In this document: in pieces, positions 53,401 through 60,601 of the stretch
Layout of the letters: each line of letters begins with the position of its first letter
Numbering within the stretch: position 1 is the first letter of the stretch
DNA from: Pseudomonadota bacterium
GTDB taxonomy: Bacteria > Pseudomonadota > Alphaproteobacteria > Sphingomonadales > Sphingomonadaceae
Reading direction: 5' to 3'
DNA length: 64,000 nucleotides
Assembly (NCBI GenBank): GCA_021847605.1
Contig: JAJZQN010000014.1
Location: 1-64,000 of the forward strand
Position numbers and translations under genes: made by a program
The notes under the pieces: generated by a model
Databases searched by the model: none
What the model saw: the letters and a program-made list of their open reading frames with translations, nothing else
Told to the model about the DNA's origin: nothing

Positions 53401-54240
53401 CGCGTCAGCATCAGCATCAGCATCTGCATCTGCATCGGCATCTGCATCGGCATCGGCATCGGCATCGGCATCGGCGTCAGCATCAGCGTCAGCGTCAGCG
53501 TCTGCATCCGCATCAGCATCCGCATCCGCATCCGCATCTGCATCTGCATCTGCATCCGCATCAGCATCCGCATCAGCATCAGCATCAGCATCAGCATCAG
53601 CATCAGCATCAGCATCAGCATCAGCATCAGCATCAGCATCAGCATCAGCATCAGCATCAGCATCCGCATCCGCATCAGCATCTGCATCTGCATCTGCATC
53701 TGCATCTGCATCTGCATCTGCATCAGCATCTGCATCTGCATCAGCATCTGCATCAGCATCAGCATCCGCATCCGCATCGGCATCAGCGTCGCCGTCATCT
53801 CTGACGTCATCCGACACGTCGTCGATTTCCGACAGCGCGACGACGCTACCCATGGCGCCCAGGCCGCTGGCGATCACGGCCAGCGCCGATCCGCCGCCCC
53901 CGCCACCGGCCGCGCCCAGCAATTCGTCAATGTCGTTCAGAAGGGAAAAGCGCGGGCTGCTACCGCTGGCCTGGGTCAGCCACTGGGCGCCGCTGTCATC
54001 CTGTAGCACCAGATCATTATTGCCGCCGGGCTGCACCTTATAGAAATCGTCGATGGTGACGAGCTTGCCATCCTTCATCTGGATCAGCAGATCGTCGTTG
54101 CTGCTATAGAGGGCTTCGACATCCTCACGGTTCGCATGGATGCGAACGACGCTCAGATTTTCCAGGTTGATCGTATCGGACGGCGCCTGAACGATGGTGC
54201 CGGTTGCCTTGTCGATGACCTCTGCCGCCATTGCCTTCAC
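47440..54240 (-). CDS. Giant BapA-like surface adhesin, type I secretion substrate
   Basis: 2266 residues (a second ATG at 54231 would drop three). Order: BapA-type prefix domain (about 1-105, [35 protein letters not shown]); GAAG at 109-112 followed by a Gly run and a hydrophobic stretch; acidic SDDVRDDG; 77 Asp-Ala dipeptides (151-304); 16 Ig-like repeats of about 84 residues (about 306-1650), each opening APDxTAPDAPTxT and containing GTGEAGAxVxVxDxxGxxIGT; a C-terminal block with two VCBS-like segments ([36 protein letters not shown]) and a BapA/LapA-like secretion tail ([22 protein letters not shown]). No Ca-binding RTX nonapeptides are obvious. Probably mediates adhesion or biofilm formation. 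Confidence 0.92.
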   Translation of the reverse strand: MKAMAAEVIDKATGTIVQAPSDTINLENLSVVRIHANREDVEALYSSNDDLLIQMKDGKLVTIDDFYKVQPGGNNDLVLQDDSGAQWLTQASGSSPRFSLLNDIDELLGAAGGGGGGSALAVIASGLGAMGSVVALSEIDDVSDDVRDDGDADADADADADADADADADADADADADADADADADADADADADADADADADADADADADADADADADADADADADADADADADADADADADADADADADADADADADADADADADADADADADADADADADADADADADADADADADADADADADLDPPTASIDATGSVVSGVAQANATIQIFNAAGAVIGGGVAGANGDFSIVLDQPLTNGEEVQVVQIDGLGEVSPPAVIFAPDFTAPDAPTATIALDGATVSGTGEAGAQIQVRNAAGALLGTAQVGTDGTYTATLTTAQTNGQILQAVQVDGANNVSPPIALTAPDTTLPDAPIAAIDGTGSLVSGTGEAGATVEVRDSDGNVLGTALVDAQGNYTVTLSTAQVNGEALTVLQSDAVGNESPEVPVTAPDITAPDAPTATIALDGATVSGTGEAGAQIQIRNALGTVIGTALVDTDGTYTATLTTPQIDGQILQAVQVDGGGNVSPGITLTAPDTTPPPAPTAAIDNMGVVVTGTGVPGSTIEVRDADDNVLGTAQVNAQGDYTILLGTAQEAGDTLNVFQLDAVGNESLPTPLLTPDLTAPDAPVAAITAEGDLITGTGEVGATIRVTDPAGTVIGTVLVGADGSFSILLDPAVINGEQLQVVQVDPAGNVSPEATIFAPDLDGLPGPDAPTAVINGTGDQVTGTGEIGAQVRVTGPGGVELGTGTVDGGGNYVVDLTTAQTNGEEIRVIQSNANGSSPPAVILAPDTTAPDAPDAQIDATGVVVVGGAEPGATITIRDAGGTVIGTGTANAQGDFVLELPAALTNGEEISVTQTDGANNESLPAQIFAPDITAPDAPTGTLDPDGLTLTGTGEAGASVTVTDADGTVIGTAIVAGDGTYTALLDTAQLNGELLTIVQADAAGNVSPQVDIVAPDSTAPDAPVGTVSNDGLTISGTGEAGAIVSVTDPAGTVIATATVGVNGAWIATLATAQVNGETLGLIQTDAAGNISDPASALAPDITAPDAPTGTVAGDGATVTGTGEAGATVNILAVGGAVIGTAIVAGDGSFTATLTPAQANGQALTLVQVDGAGNLSPTVALTAPDITAPDAPSGVVNASGTIIIGTGEAGSIISVTDPLGTVIGTATVGSNGGWAATLTTAQTNGQTLGLTQTDAAGNISDPGSAIAPDITPPDAPTGTVSGDGLTVTGTGEAGATVRITDPFGSVIGTALVAQDGSFTATLSSAQTNGQALGLRQTDAAGNLSPQAQITAPDTTAPDAPTATISASGTTISGLGEAGATVTVTNLVGAIIGIALVAADGRYTVTLSPTQNDGQSLFVTQQDGAGNGSIAAGVTAPDLTAPDAPSALVNANGTVVTGAGEAGARVTIVDESGTAIGSALVGGDGSYSVTLNTPQANGQTIGAYQTDGAGNVSTTTAAVAPDITPPPPPAALVVSGDGLTLTGIGEVGARVEVRDAGGALVGSALVGADGRFTVTFLTPQIGGQDLIAVQVDAAGNISDPAAVDAPFDVAAFNNADIALVDLLPVTSAVNHGSVGYVALVSAGLLDLDAQVLGTQFVEFNVAPGHTQLATFTYNATLTLGLGAGYAVHVQQLENGVWVDLNGNAGEATLLNLSLLGGDLVSEQNLESGTYRAFVTFEGAVGAGLLGSLAVTGVDSDYTDIGSIVPEAAQGNVITDPSPDGHVDVVSPQTVVQSVTVNGVTTAITADGTVVNGLYGQLVIDRDGDYTYTPNASAAVIGRTDVFTYTLFEPNGSDTSQATLSIAIGSDDITGAPVALNDVSDATVQYGNVVQTVAQTQEFVFNTGLAVLVPVTGSGADSFSVAANSQSDITITVIRNGVLSVLPSYTITVRDAATNAVVATHSETAVAGLLQGTGIVHTFEDLPTGNYTYTVSSTNIVGTGYSSTVFISESVTHLDQFMVTGVTGSSGELLANDSMGTAFATVRIGTGSGFAEVGDTPVTVAGAHGTLTVNETGGYTYTPSSTLAHSTVDLVDSFTYQIVQPNGTLATARLDVTIDVGTGTSSAMMIMDSGDMMASVQDDGAIAAAASSDDVLGQLAYDMFEGQGALEDVLTNYLDTPGDNLATIDLASTPVVDVQTDPSATTPDDPLAYLSNSDDLDPLNSNHNL
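49290..53327 (-). repeat. Sixteen tandem Ig-like repeats within the adhesin gene
   Basis: About 252 bp units encoding about 84-residue domains that open with PDAP. I count 16 by their PDAP/PPAP openings and (G/S)TGExGA cores. The last unit ([14 protein letters not shown]) and first ([11 protein letters not shown]) are the most divergent; the middle ones are close, suggesting recent homogenisation. The limits are approximate. Confidence 0.8.
53329..53790 (-). repeat. Hexanucleotide tract encoding (Asp-Ala) x 77
   Basis: 462 bp in frame with the adhesin: 77 uninterrupted GAY-GCN codon pairs. Fifteen perfect AGCATC hexamers (plus strand) run from 53575 to 53664; elsewhere the third positions vary (GCATCT, GCATCC, GCATCG, GCGTCA) but no amino-acid change or frame break occurs. 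Confidence 0.95.
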
Positions 54241-54600
54241 TCTTTCATCAAGGAAGGACGTCGGCTGCGCATATGCTCAGACCACCCCCCTCCCGCGCCT
54301 TGATGCGCCGGGAACTTCACGTGGATGGTAGAACGACAGAAAATTTCGACGGGCCGCATGGATTCCGATTTCGGAATCGATTTGCCAAACCATATGCGCA
54401 GCCAGACAGGCTTCCTGCTTATCTGAGAAGGGGCGGCCCATATGTCGCATATGACGGAATGACCGGCTTCATTCGTTCATGACCATGCATCATCAATGCA
54501 CCGTGCCATGAATGCATTATCGCATCGCCAAAGATTGCAGCCATGACAGGCATACATATATGAAGCCCAGTCACGATCCCGTGGCCGCTCCCCACTCTTC
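54241..54600. other. Divergent regulatory region between adhesin and LysR genes
   Basis: 360 bp with no gene seen. It must hold the adhesin promoter. It contains the perfect 18 bp palindrome at 54361-54378 and several CATATG elements (54405-54460 region). Confidence 0.5.
54361..54378. promoter_or_regulatory. Palindrome GATTCCGA-TT-TCGGAATC upstream of the adhesin gene
   Basis: Perfect 8 bp arms, about 120 bp upstream of the adhesin start and 223 bp upstream of the LysR gene. Candidate operator for adhesin control; cognate regulator not identified. Confidence 0.5.
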
Positions 54601-55521
54601 ATGGCTGGACCGATATTAATGCCGCGGGAATCCCTCGACGATCTTACCATTTTCCTCGCCGTCGCAGAGGAACAGAGCTTTACCCGCGCCGCTGCGCGGC
54701 TCGGCACGTCGCAATCGGCGCTCAGCCACACGATCCGGCGACTGGAGGCGCGACTGGGCGTCCGCCTGCTCACCCGCACCACACGGAGCGTCGCCACCAC
54801 TGATGCGGGCGAACGGCTGCTCGAAACGCTGCGTCCCGCGCTCGACAGCATCGACGCGCAACTGGGCGCGCTCAGCGAACTGCGCGATAAACCGGCCGGC
54901 ACCATCCGCATTACGGCGTCCGGCCACGCCGCCCATGGCGTCATCATGCCCGCGCTCGACACATTCCTGACGGACTATCCCGACATCCATGTCGAAATCA
55001 GTGCCGATTCCGGCTTTCGCGACATTGTGGCGGAACGGTTCGATGCCGGTGTACGGCTGGGCGAGGCAGTCGCCCGCGACATGATCGCCGTGCGGATCGG
55101 GCCGGAATTGCGCATGGTCGTGATCGCGTCGCCCGCCTATGTCGAAAAACATGGCGCGCCACAAACGCCGCAGGATCTGGCCCGCCATAATTGCATCAAC
55201 CTGCGCATGCGCAGCGCGGGCAGCCTGTACGCATGGGAACTGGAGCGGGACGGGCGACAGGTGAATGTCCGGGTAGAGGGGCAACTGACCTTCAACGATA
55301 CCGACCTCATCACCAGCGCGGTGGTCAGCGGCCATGGCATCGGATTTGTGATGCAGGACAGCGTGGAGGAGGAACTGGCATCCGGCCAGCTCGTCACGCT
55401 GATGGACGAATGGTGCCCCACTTTCCCCGGCTATTATCTCTATTACCCCAGCCGTCGTCAGCCATCGGCTGCCTTCAGCCTGTTCGTCGATGCCCTTCGC
55501 TATCGGCCAAGGCCGACGTAA
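54601..55521 (+). CDS. LysR-type regulator
   Basis: 306 residues (or 300 from the ATG at 54619). Winged helix: LDDLTIFLAVAEEQSFTRAAARLGTSQSALSHTIRRLEARLGVRLLTRTTRSVATTDAGERLL, characteristic of the large LysR subgroup controlling oxidoreductase-like genes, followed by the effector domain (AGTIRITASGHAAHGVIMPAL). It is divergent from the adhesin and upstream of the CMD-cupin gene, which it may control. Confidence 0.88.
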   Translation: MAGPILMPRESLDDLTIFLAVAEEQSFTRAAARLGTSQSALSHTIRRLEARLGVRLLTRTTRSVATTDAGERLLETLRPALDSIDAQLGALSELRDKPAGTIRITASGHAAHGVIMPALDTFLTDYPDIHVEISADSGFRDIVAERFDAGVRLGEAVARDMIAVRIGPELRMVVIASPAYVEKHGAPQTPQDLARHNCINLRMRSAGSLYAWELERDGRQVNVRVEGQLTFNDTDLITSAVVSGHGIGFVMQDSVEEELASGQLVTLMDEWCPTFPGYYLYYPSRRQPSAAFSLFVDALRYRPRPT

Positions 55522-55749
55522 GGGTTTCTGCCGCACGCATCCCGCCTTCCCCGGTTTCATGAAGCGGATGCATAGGCCCATGCCAAATATATGGGGTAAA
55601 CGGCCACTATCGGCGCCCCTATCTTCCTGTCAGCGCTATTCTCCGGCGATCAAGCCCCTCCCTCCCCTGCTCCCCGGGGGATAGCGCCCACCATGTCGGC
55701 CCGCGCCATGGAAAGTGCCATGGGTCCGGGTCGCTTTCCGGGATGCGAC

Positions 55750-56985
55750 ATGAAGAAACTGACCCAGATCGGCGCCGCTGGATTGATGGCGGCTACCCCC
55801 GCCGCCGCGCAGGAAGCGCCGCGTGAAGAACGCAAGTCCGTGGCCCCCGCCGACATGAAGGCGATTACTCCCGCTCTGGCGCGCTATACCGACGATATAT
55901 TGTTCGGCGACAATTGGGAAAATCCCCGCCTGTCCAAACGCGACCGCAGCCTTGTGACCATTTCAGCCCTGATCGCCGGCGGCAAATCGGCGCAGCTTGG
56001 CGGTCATCTTGGCCGTGCGCTCGACAATGGTGTGACGCCGCAGGAGATTTCCGGCGTTCTCACGCACCTCGCTTTCTACAGCGGCTGGCCCAATGCCGTG
56101 TCCGCCATCGGCGTCGCGCAGGACGTCTTCACCAAACGCGACATTGGCAGCGACCAGATAGCGCCCGCCACGATGCCGCCCATCGCGCTGAACGCCGGAA
56201 AGGAAAAGGCACGCGCCGCCATGGTCAACACGACCGTCGCGCCATCAGCGCCCAACCTTGCCCGCTTTACCAACGATACGCTGTTCGGCGACCTGTGGCG
56301 TCGGCCCGACCTGTCCCCGCGTGATCGCAGTCTGGTGACGGTGGCCGCGCTCACCATGGCGGGCGACAGCGGACAATTATCCTATCATCTGGGCCGGGCG
56401 CTGGACAATGGCGTGACGACAGAGCAGCTTAGCGAAACCATGACCCATCTGGCCTTCTATGCCGGCTGGCCCAAGGGGATGAGCGGCGCCGCCCTCGTCC
56501 GTGAGGAGACGGCACGACGCTCTGACGCCGCAGCGAACGCGGCGCCAGCGCGCTTAATCGTCGCCCGTCATGGCGAAGGACCGGCACAGCAGGGACCGGC
56601 CGCCAACTTCATCGGGACAGTCGAAGTGACCGGCCGCTTCGCATCGCCCGCCCCGTCACGCACCAGCGGCGCCACCGTGACCTTTCAGCCCGGCGCCCGA
56701 ACCGCCTGGCACAGCCATCCTCTGGGCCAGACGCTGATCGTGACGCAGGGCGTGGGCTGGACCCAGGTCGAAGGCGGTCCCATCGTCGAAATGCGCGCGG
56801 GCGACGTGATCGTCGCGCCGCCCGGCGCGCGTCACTGGCATGGCGCATCGCCATCCTCCCCCATGAGCCATGTCGCCATTGCCGAAGCGGCCGATGGCAA
56901 GGTGGTCGACTGGTTCGAACAGGTCGATGACGCCACTTACCGCAACGGGCCGTCCGGCGATCAGGACGGAACCCGCAGGGAATGA
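55750..56985 (+). CDS. Secreted double carboxymuconolactone-decarboxylase-like and cupin protein
   Basis: 411 residues from the ATG at 55750, which gives a signal peptide ([21 protein letters not shown]). Two CMD-type domains follow, each with a near-identical core ([51 protein letters not shown] and [33 protein letters not shown] ... [11 protein letters not shown]), then a cupin with metal-binding His residues ([13 protein letters not shown] ... [16 protein letters not shown]). Such CMD-cupin proteins are common next to LysR genes; activity is unproven. CMD cores here lack the classic CxxC of AhpD. Confidence 0.85.
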   Translation: MKKLTQIGAAGLMAATPAAAQEAPREERKSVAPADMKAITPALARYTDDILFGDNWENPRLSKRDRSLVTISALIAGGKSAQLGGHLGRALDNGVTPQEISGVLTHLAFYSGWPNAVSAIGVAQDVFTKRDIGSDQIAPATMPPIALNAGKEKARAAMVNTTVAPSAPNLARFTNDTLFGDLWRRPDLSPRDRSLVTVAALTMAGDSGQLSYHLGRALDNGVTTEQLSETMTHLAFYAGWPKGMSGAALVREETARRSDAAANAAPARLIVARHGEGPAQQGPAANFIGTVEVTGRFASPAPSRTSGATVTFQPGARTAWHSHPLGQTLIVTQGVGWTQVEGGPIVEMRAGDVIVAPPGARHWHGASPSSPMSHVAIAEAADGKVVDWFEQVDDATYRNGPSGDQDGTRRE

Positions 56986-57968
56986 AGGATGCCGCGCGCA
57001 TCTTCGCCTTTCTGGCGGATCGTGCCGAAGCGGGCGAACGGGTGGCGCTCGCCACCCTGACGCAGGTGATCGGCAGCACGTCGCGCGGCATCGGCACCCA
57101 TATGGGTATCGACGAACAGGGCGCTTTCGTCGGCTCCTTCTCTGGCGGATGTATCGAATCCGCCATTGTCGGCGAAGCGCACCGCATCCTTTCGAAAGGG
57201 CGTGCCGAAATCGTCCGTTTCGGGGCCGGATCGCCCTATATCGACATTCGCCTGCCCTGCGGCGGCGGCATCGACATTCTCGTCACGCCCGATCCGCCTG
57301 CCGCCCTGCTGCGCGATGTTGTCGACCGGCTGGAGGCGCGGCAGCCGGTTGCCCTGTCCCTGAACGCCGACGGCGGCATGGATTTCGTTCCGCCCGCCAT
57401 GGTCGATCGGGATGGATGGGTCGGCGCGCATTTCCATGTGCGGCATGATCCGCCCATCCGCATCGTCATCGCCGGCCATGGCGACGAACCTGTCGCCCTC
57501 GCGCGGCAGGCGCTGGCCTATGGCGCGCAGGTGGAATTGCTGACGCCCGATATGCTGGCGGCCGATCGCGTTCGCGCGATGGGGGCGCCCGTCACCCTGC
57601 TCAAGACGACCAGCAGCGTTCCGCCGCTGCACCTTGACCCCCGCAGCGCGATGATCCTGCTTTTTCACGATCATGACTGGGAAGAGGCATTGCTGCTCCA
57701 TGCGCTTGAGCAACCCGGTTTCTTCATCGGCGCCATGGGATCACGCACGACCCATGCCCGGCGTCTTGCCATGCTGGAACAGCATGGCGTCCCTGCCGCC
57801 CTGCGCTCGCGCATTCATGGTCCCATCGGCCTCATCCCTGCCTCGCGCGATCCCGACACGCTGGCCCTGTCGGTGCTGGCCGAGCTGGTTCGTGCAGCCA
57901 GCGGCGTGCCTGTCCGCGATGAGGGCATGGCCCATTCCCTTTCCGCCGAAGCGATGGATGCCGGATAA
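56982..57968 (+). CDS. XdhC-like protein (molybdoenzyme maturation type)
   Basis: 328 residues. XdhC/CoxI N-terminal domain: RVALATLTQVIGSTSRGIGTHMGID, GSFSGGCIESAIVGEA, RFGAGSPYIDIRLPCGGGIDI. The C-terminal Rossmann domain has HGDEPVALARQALAYGAQVELLT and GAMGSRTTHARRLAMLEQHG. XdhC proteins insert sulfurated molybdenum cofactor into xanthine dehydrogenase-type hydroxylases; no such hydroxylase is seen in the window. Overlaps the preceding gene by 4 bp. Confidence 0.88.
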   Translation: MKDAARIFAFLADRAEAGERVALATLTQVIGSTSRGIGTHMGIDEQGAFVGSFSGGCIESAIVGEAHRILSKGRAEIVRFGAGSPYIDIRLPCGGGIDILVTPDPPAALLRDVVDRLEARQPVALSLNADGGMDFVPPAMVDRDGWVGAHFHVRHDPPIRIVIAGHGDEPVALARQALAYGAQVELLTPDMLAADRVRAMGAPVTLLKTTSSVPPLHLDPRSAMILLFHDHDWEEALLLHALEQPGFFIGAMGSRTTHARRLAMLEQHGVPAALRSRIHGPIGLIPASRDPDTLALSVLAELVRAASGVPVRDEGMAHSLSAEAMDAG

Positions 57969-58061
57969 TTTCAGAAGCACGGCCTGCTTGCGCCTGCCCT
58001 GCCCAACCTCCACCTAAGGGAACAGATTTCCCTCCCCCTCCCCGTCAGAAGGAATGACGCC

Positions 58062-58667
58062 ATGCATGCAGCCAAGACCGCTCTTGTCCTCATCGAATTT
58101 CAGAATGAGTTCGCCAGCGAAGGCGGCGTGCTGCACGATGGGGTGAAGGGGGTGATGGCCGACACCGGCATGCTGGCCAACAGCATCGCGACGCTGAACG
58201 CGGCCCGCGATGCGGGCGTGTCGATCATGCATGCCCCTATCAGCTTCGCGCCCGGCTATCCCGAAATTCCGGCCCAGCCCTATGGCATATTGGCCGGGGT
58301 GCGCAATTCCGGCGCCTTCGTCAAGGATAGCTGGGGCGCGCAGATCATCGACGATATGACCCCTCAGCCGGGAGACATCGTGATCGAGGGCAAGCGCGGC
58401 CTCGATTGTTTCGCCAGCACCAATCTGGACTTCATCCTGCGCGCCCGTGGCATCGAAACCGTGGCGCTGGCCGGTTTCCTCACCAATTGCTGCGTCGAAT
58501 CGACCATGCGTTCGGCCTATGAACGCGGGTTCGATGTCGTCACGCTGACGGATTGCACCGCGACACTGAGCGAGGAAGAACAGCGGGTCGCCATCGCGCG
58601 CGATTATCCCATGTTTTCCCGCCCGATGACCCATGATTCGTTCCTGACGGAGCTGACGGCCGGATAA
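58062..58667 (+). CDS. Isochorismatase-like cysteine hydrolase
   Basis: 201 residues. Cysteine hydrolase fold with the nucleophile in GFLTNCCVESTMRSAYERGF and the catalytic Lys in VIEGKRGLDCFASTNLD. The first catalytic position, normally Asp in (D)xQNDF, reads IEFQNEF here. Family members hydrolyse amides (nicotinamide, maleamate, carbamoylsarcosine) or isochorismate. Lies 93 bp after the XdhC-like gene, and a hairpin follows the stop. Confidence 0.82.
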   Translation: MHAAKTALVLIEFQNEFASEGGVLHDGVKGVMADTGMLANSIATLNAARDAGVSIMHAPISFAPGYPEIPAQPYGILAGVRNSGAFVKDSWGAQIIDDMTPQPGDIVIEGKRGLDCFASTNLDFILRARGIETVALAGFLTNCCVESTMRSAYERGFDVVTLTDCTATLSEEEQRVAIARDYPMFSRPMTHDSFLTELTAG

Positions 58668-58723
58668 GCTGGGCCTTCCGCGACTGCGGCTCGACCCGTC
58701 CCCTCCCATTTCCCCAATCGTCG

Positions 58724-58754
58724 GCAGCCCCCGTCATCCGTGACGGCGGGCTGC
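58724..58754 (+). terminator. Hairpin after the cysteine hydrolase gene
   Basis: GCAGCCCCCGTCA and TGACGGCGGGCTGC pair over 13 bases with one bulge, 56 bp beyond the stop. The tail is only weakly T-rich. Probable terminator of the LysR-to-hydrolase unit. Confidence 0.5.
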
Positions 58755-58784
58755 TTGCGTTGCGGCCTGCACTGTGGCCGTGGA

Positions 58785-58802
58785 ATATCCTGCACAGGAT
58801 AT
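58785..58802. promoter_or_regulatory. Palindrome ATATCCTG-CA-CAGGATAT
   Basis: Perfect 8 bp arms, 82 bp upstream of the N-formylglutamate amidohydrolase-like gene. Likely operator for the two-gene unit that follows. Confidence 0.55.
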
Positions 58803-58883
58803 GAAATTATCTTTTCATTCATGCCAAATTAGTGCAATCATGAACGGTACGTTAGATCGATAGCGCAGAATTGGATTGCACAG

Positions 58884-59756
58884 GTGACTTTGGGTGACGC
58901 GCAAGCGCCGGGTGAACAGCAGATGTTGGGCGATCTGACCCCGGCGACCCTGACCATGCGCCCCAATCTCGACTGGCTGATCGTGTGCGACCATGCCAGC
59001 AACATGGTTCCTTCCGCTCTGGAGGGGCTGGGTCTCAATGAGCGGGACGCACGCGACCATATCGCGTGGGACATCGGCGCTGCCAAGGTCGCCACCATCA
59101 TCGCACAGCGGCTGAACGCCCCGAGCATCCTGTGCAACTATTCGCGACTGGTGATCGACTGCAACCGCTATCCCGACGCCGATGACGCATCGCCGGCCGT
59201 CAGTGACGATGTTCGCATTCCCGGCAACGGCGCGCTGACCACCGCGCAGCGACGTGAACGGGCGGAACGGATCGCCCACCCCTATCATCGCACCATCGCG
59301 GCCCATCTGGACCATGCCATGGCCACGGGCCATATCCCGATTTTCCTGTCGATCCATAGCTGCACATCGACCATGGCCGGGCGTTTCCGCCCCTGGCATA
59401 TCGGATTGGCGCATGAGCGCGACCTGCGCTTCACCGGACCGCTGCTCGACACGCTGCGCCGCCAGACCGAGGTGCCGATCGGCGATAATCAGCCCTATGA
59501 CCTGGAACTGGGGGGCGATTTCACCACACCCGAACATGCCATGACCCGTGGTCTGGCCCACATGCAGGTGGAATTTCGCAACGACCTGATCGCCGATGAA
59601 AAGGGCGTGCGCCATTATGCCGATCTGCTCGCCACCGCGATCAAAACTGTCGCGGCCGATGCCGCGGTGATGGCCGATTGCCGCAAGATACGCCATTATC
59701 TGCGCGCCGACGACCCCGTCCGCTACAGCTACGCGCCACGGCCCGCCACCTGCTGA
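58884..59756 (+). CDS. N-formylglutamate amidohydrolase-family protein
   Basis: 290 residues from a GTG at 58884, or 277 from the ATG at 58923. FGase-family zinc hydrolase motifs: LIVCDHASNMVP, CNYSRLVIDCNRYPD, LSIHSCTSTMAGR, VEFRNDLIADEKG. Members remove N-formyl groups from amino acids or related acids, and a subfamily acts in other catabolic routes. The histidine utilisation genes are not nearby, so the substrate is open. Shares one base with the next gene. Confidence 0.85.
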   Translation: MTLGDAQAPGEQQMLGDLTPATLTMRPNLDWLIVCDHASNMVPSALEGLGLNERDARDHIAWDIGAAKVATIIAQRLNAPSILCNYSRLVIDCNRYPDADDASPAVSDDVRIPGNGALTTAQRRERAERIAHPYHRTIAAHLDHAMATGHIPIFLSIHSCTSTMAGRFRPWHIGLAHERDLRFTGPLLDTLRRQTEVPIGDNQPYDLELGGDFTTPEHAMTRGLAHMQVEFRNDLIADEKGVRHYADLLATAIKTVAADAAVMADCRKIRHYLRADDPVRYSYAPRPATC

Positions 59757-60433
59757 TGCTGCCGCGCTACGACATTGGTCCGCGCCCCGCGCCGCTCAGC
59801 CGCGAAGTGGTGGATCTTTTGTCGGGCTGCGAAACCGCCACCATCGGCCATTGGCGCCTGTGGGGCTTTTGCGATCCCGCGTTACGCCCGATCCTGCCCG
59901 GACGCCGCATCGTGGGCCGCGCCATCACGCTGGCCCTGCCCGGTCCCTGCTCCACCCTGCTGCATCACGCCATGGACAGCATAGAAGCGGGCGACATTTT
60001 GATGATCGACCGGCTGGGCGACACCCGCCATGCCTGCTGGGGCGGGGGCATCACCCTCGCCTTTCGCGCAGCGGGCGGCGTTGCAGGCGTCATCGATGGC
60101 CCCTGCACGGACCGGGCGGAAATCGAACGCAGCAACCTTCCGGTCTGGAGCCGGGGCGTCTCCCCCATGACCACCCGCCAATATGATCTGGGCGGCCGCC
60201 TCCATCGTCCGGTCAGCGTGGGCGGCGCGGTGGTCCATCCCGGTGACATGGTGCTGTGCGACGATAGCGGCATACTCGTCCTGCCCCCGCAGGAAGCCGA
60301 AGCGGAAGCCCGTCGCGCCCTTGCCTTTCAGCGTGACGGCGTAGGCATAGAGGCCCGACTGGCGGCGGGAGAATCCCTCCCCGCCCTGTCGGGCGCCACC
60401 GCCAAGGTCGAAGCCGCCCTGCGCGGGGATTAA
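59756..60433 (+). CDS. RraA / HMG-aldolase-like protein
   Basis: 225 residues from the ATG at 59756, sharing its A with the preceding stop. The RraA-type fold is visible: TATIGHWRLWGFCDPALRP near the N-terminus, GDILMIDRLGDTRHACWGGGITLAF, GVIDGPCTDRAEIERSNLPVWSRGVSP, and PGDMVLCDDSGILVLPPQEA. Relatives include 4-hydroxy-4-methyl-2-oxoglutarate aldolase and the RNase E inhibitor RraA; D-R motif residues for the aldolase (GxxxD..R) are partly matched (DGPCTDRAE). Catabolic context favours an aldolase or decarboxylase. Confidence 0.82.
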   Translation: MLPRYDIGPRPAPLSREVVDLLSGCETATIGHWRLWGFCDPALRPILPGRRIVGRAITLALPGPCSTLLHHAMDSIEAGDILMIDRLGDTRHACWGGGITLAFRAAGGVAGVIDGPCTDRAEIERSNLPVWSRGVSPMTTRQYDLGGRLHRPVSVGGAVVHPGDMVLCDDSGILVLPPQEAEAEARRALAFQRDGVGIEARLAAGESLPALSGATAKVEAALRGD

Positions 60434-60549
60434 GCCTCTTCCAGCCCGACCGCTCTGCTCGTCGCTCCGGCCGGGGTTCGGCGCGTCATCGTCTGCGATT
60501 CCGACTGCCGCCGGGACGACGCCTTGGCGTGTTGCCACCCCCAACGGAA

Positions 60550-60581
60550 AAGGGGCCGGCACCTTGCGATGCCAGCCCCTT
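60550..60581 (-). terminator. Rho-independent terminator of the TonB receptor gene
   Basis: Stem AAGGGGCCGGCA (60550-60561) with TGCCAGCCCCTT (60570-60581). The single mismatch becomes a G-U pair on the minus strand, and TTTTCC follows there. It is 20 bp after the stop of the minus-strand receptor gene. Confidence 0.75.
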
Positions 60582-60601
60582 CCCCGCTCGGGAATGAGAG
60601 A

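Noticed and set aside
53329..53790. CRISPR-like array
   Set aside because: The repeats are 6 bp without unique spacers and stay in frame within a coding region.
53294..54043. Rightward frame with a long Ser-Ala repeat
   Set aside because: It is the complement of the Asp-Ala hexamer tract; the minus-strand frame continues into well-defined adhesin domains on both sides.
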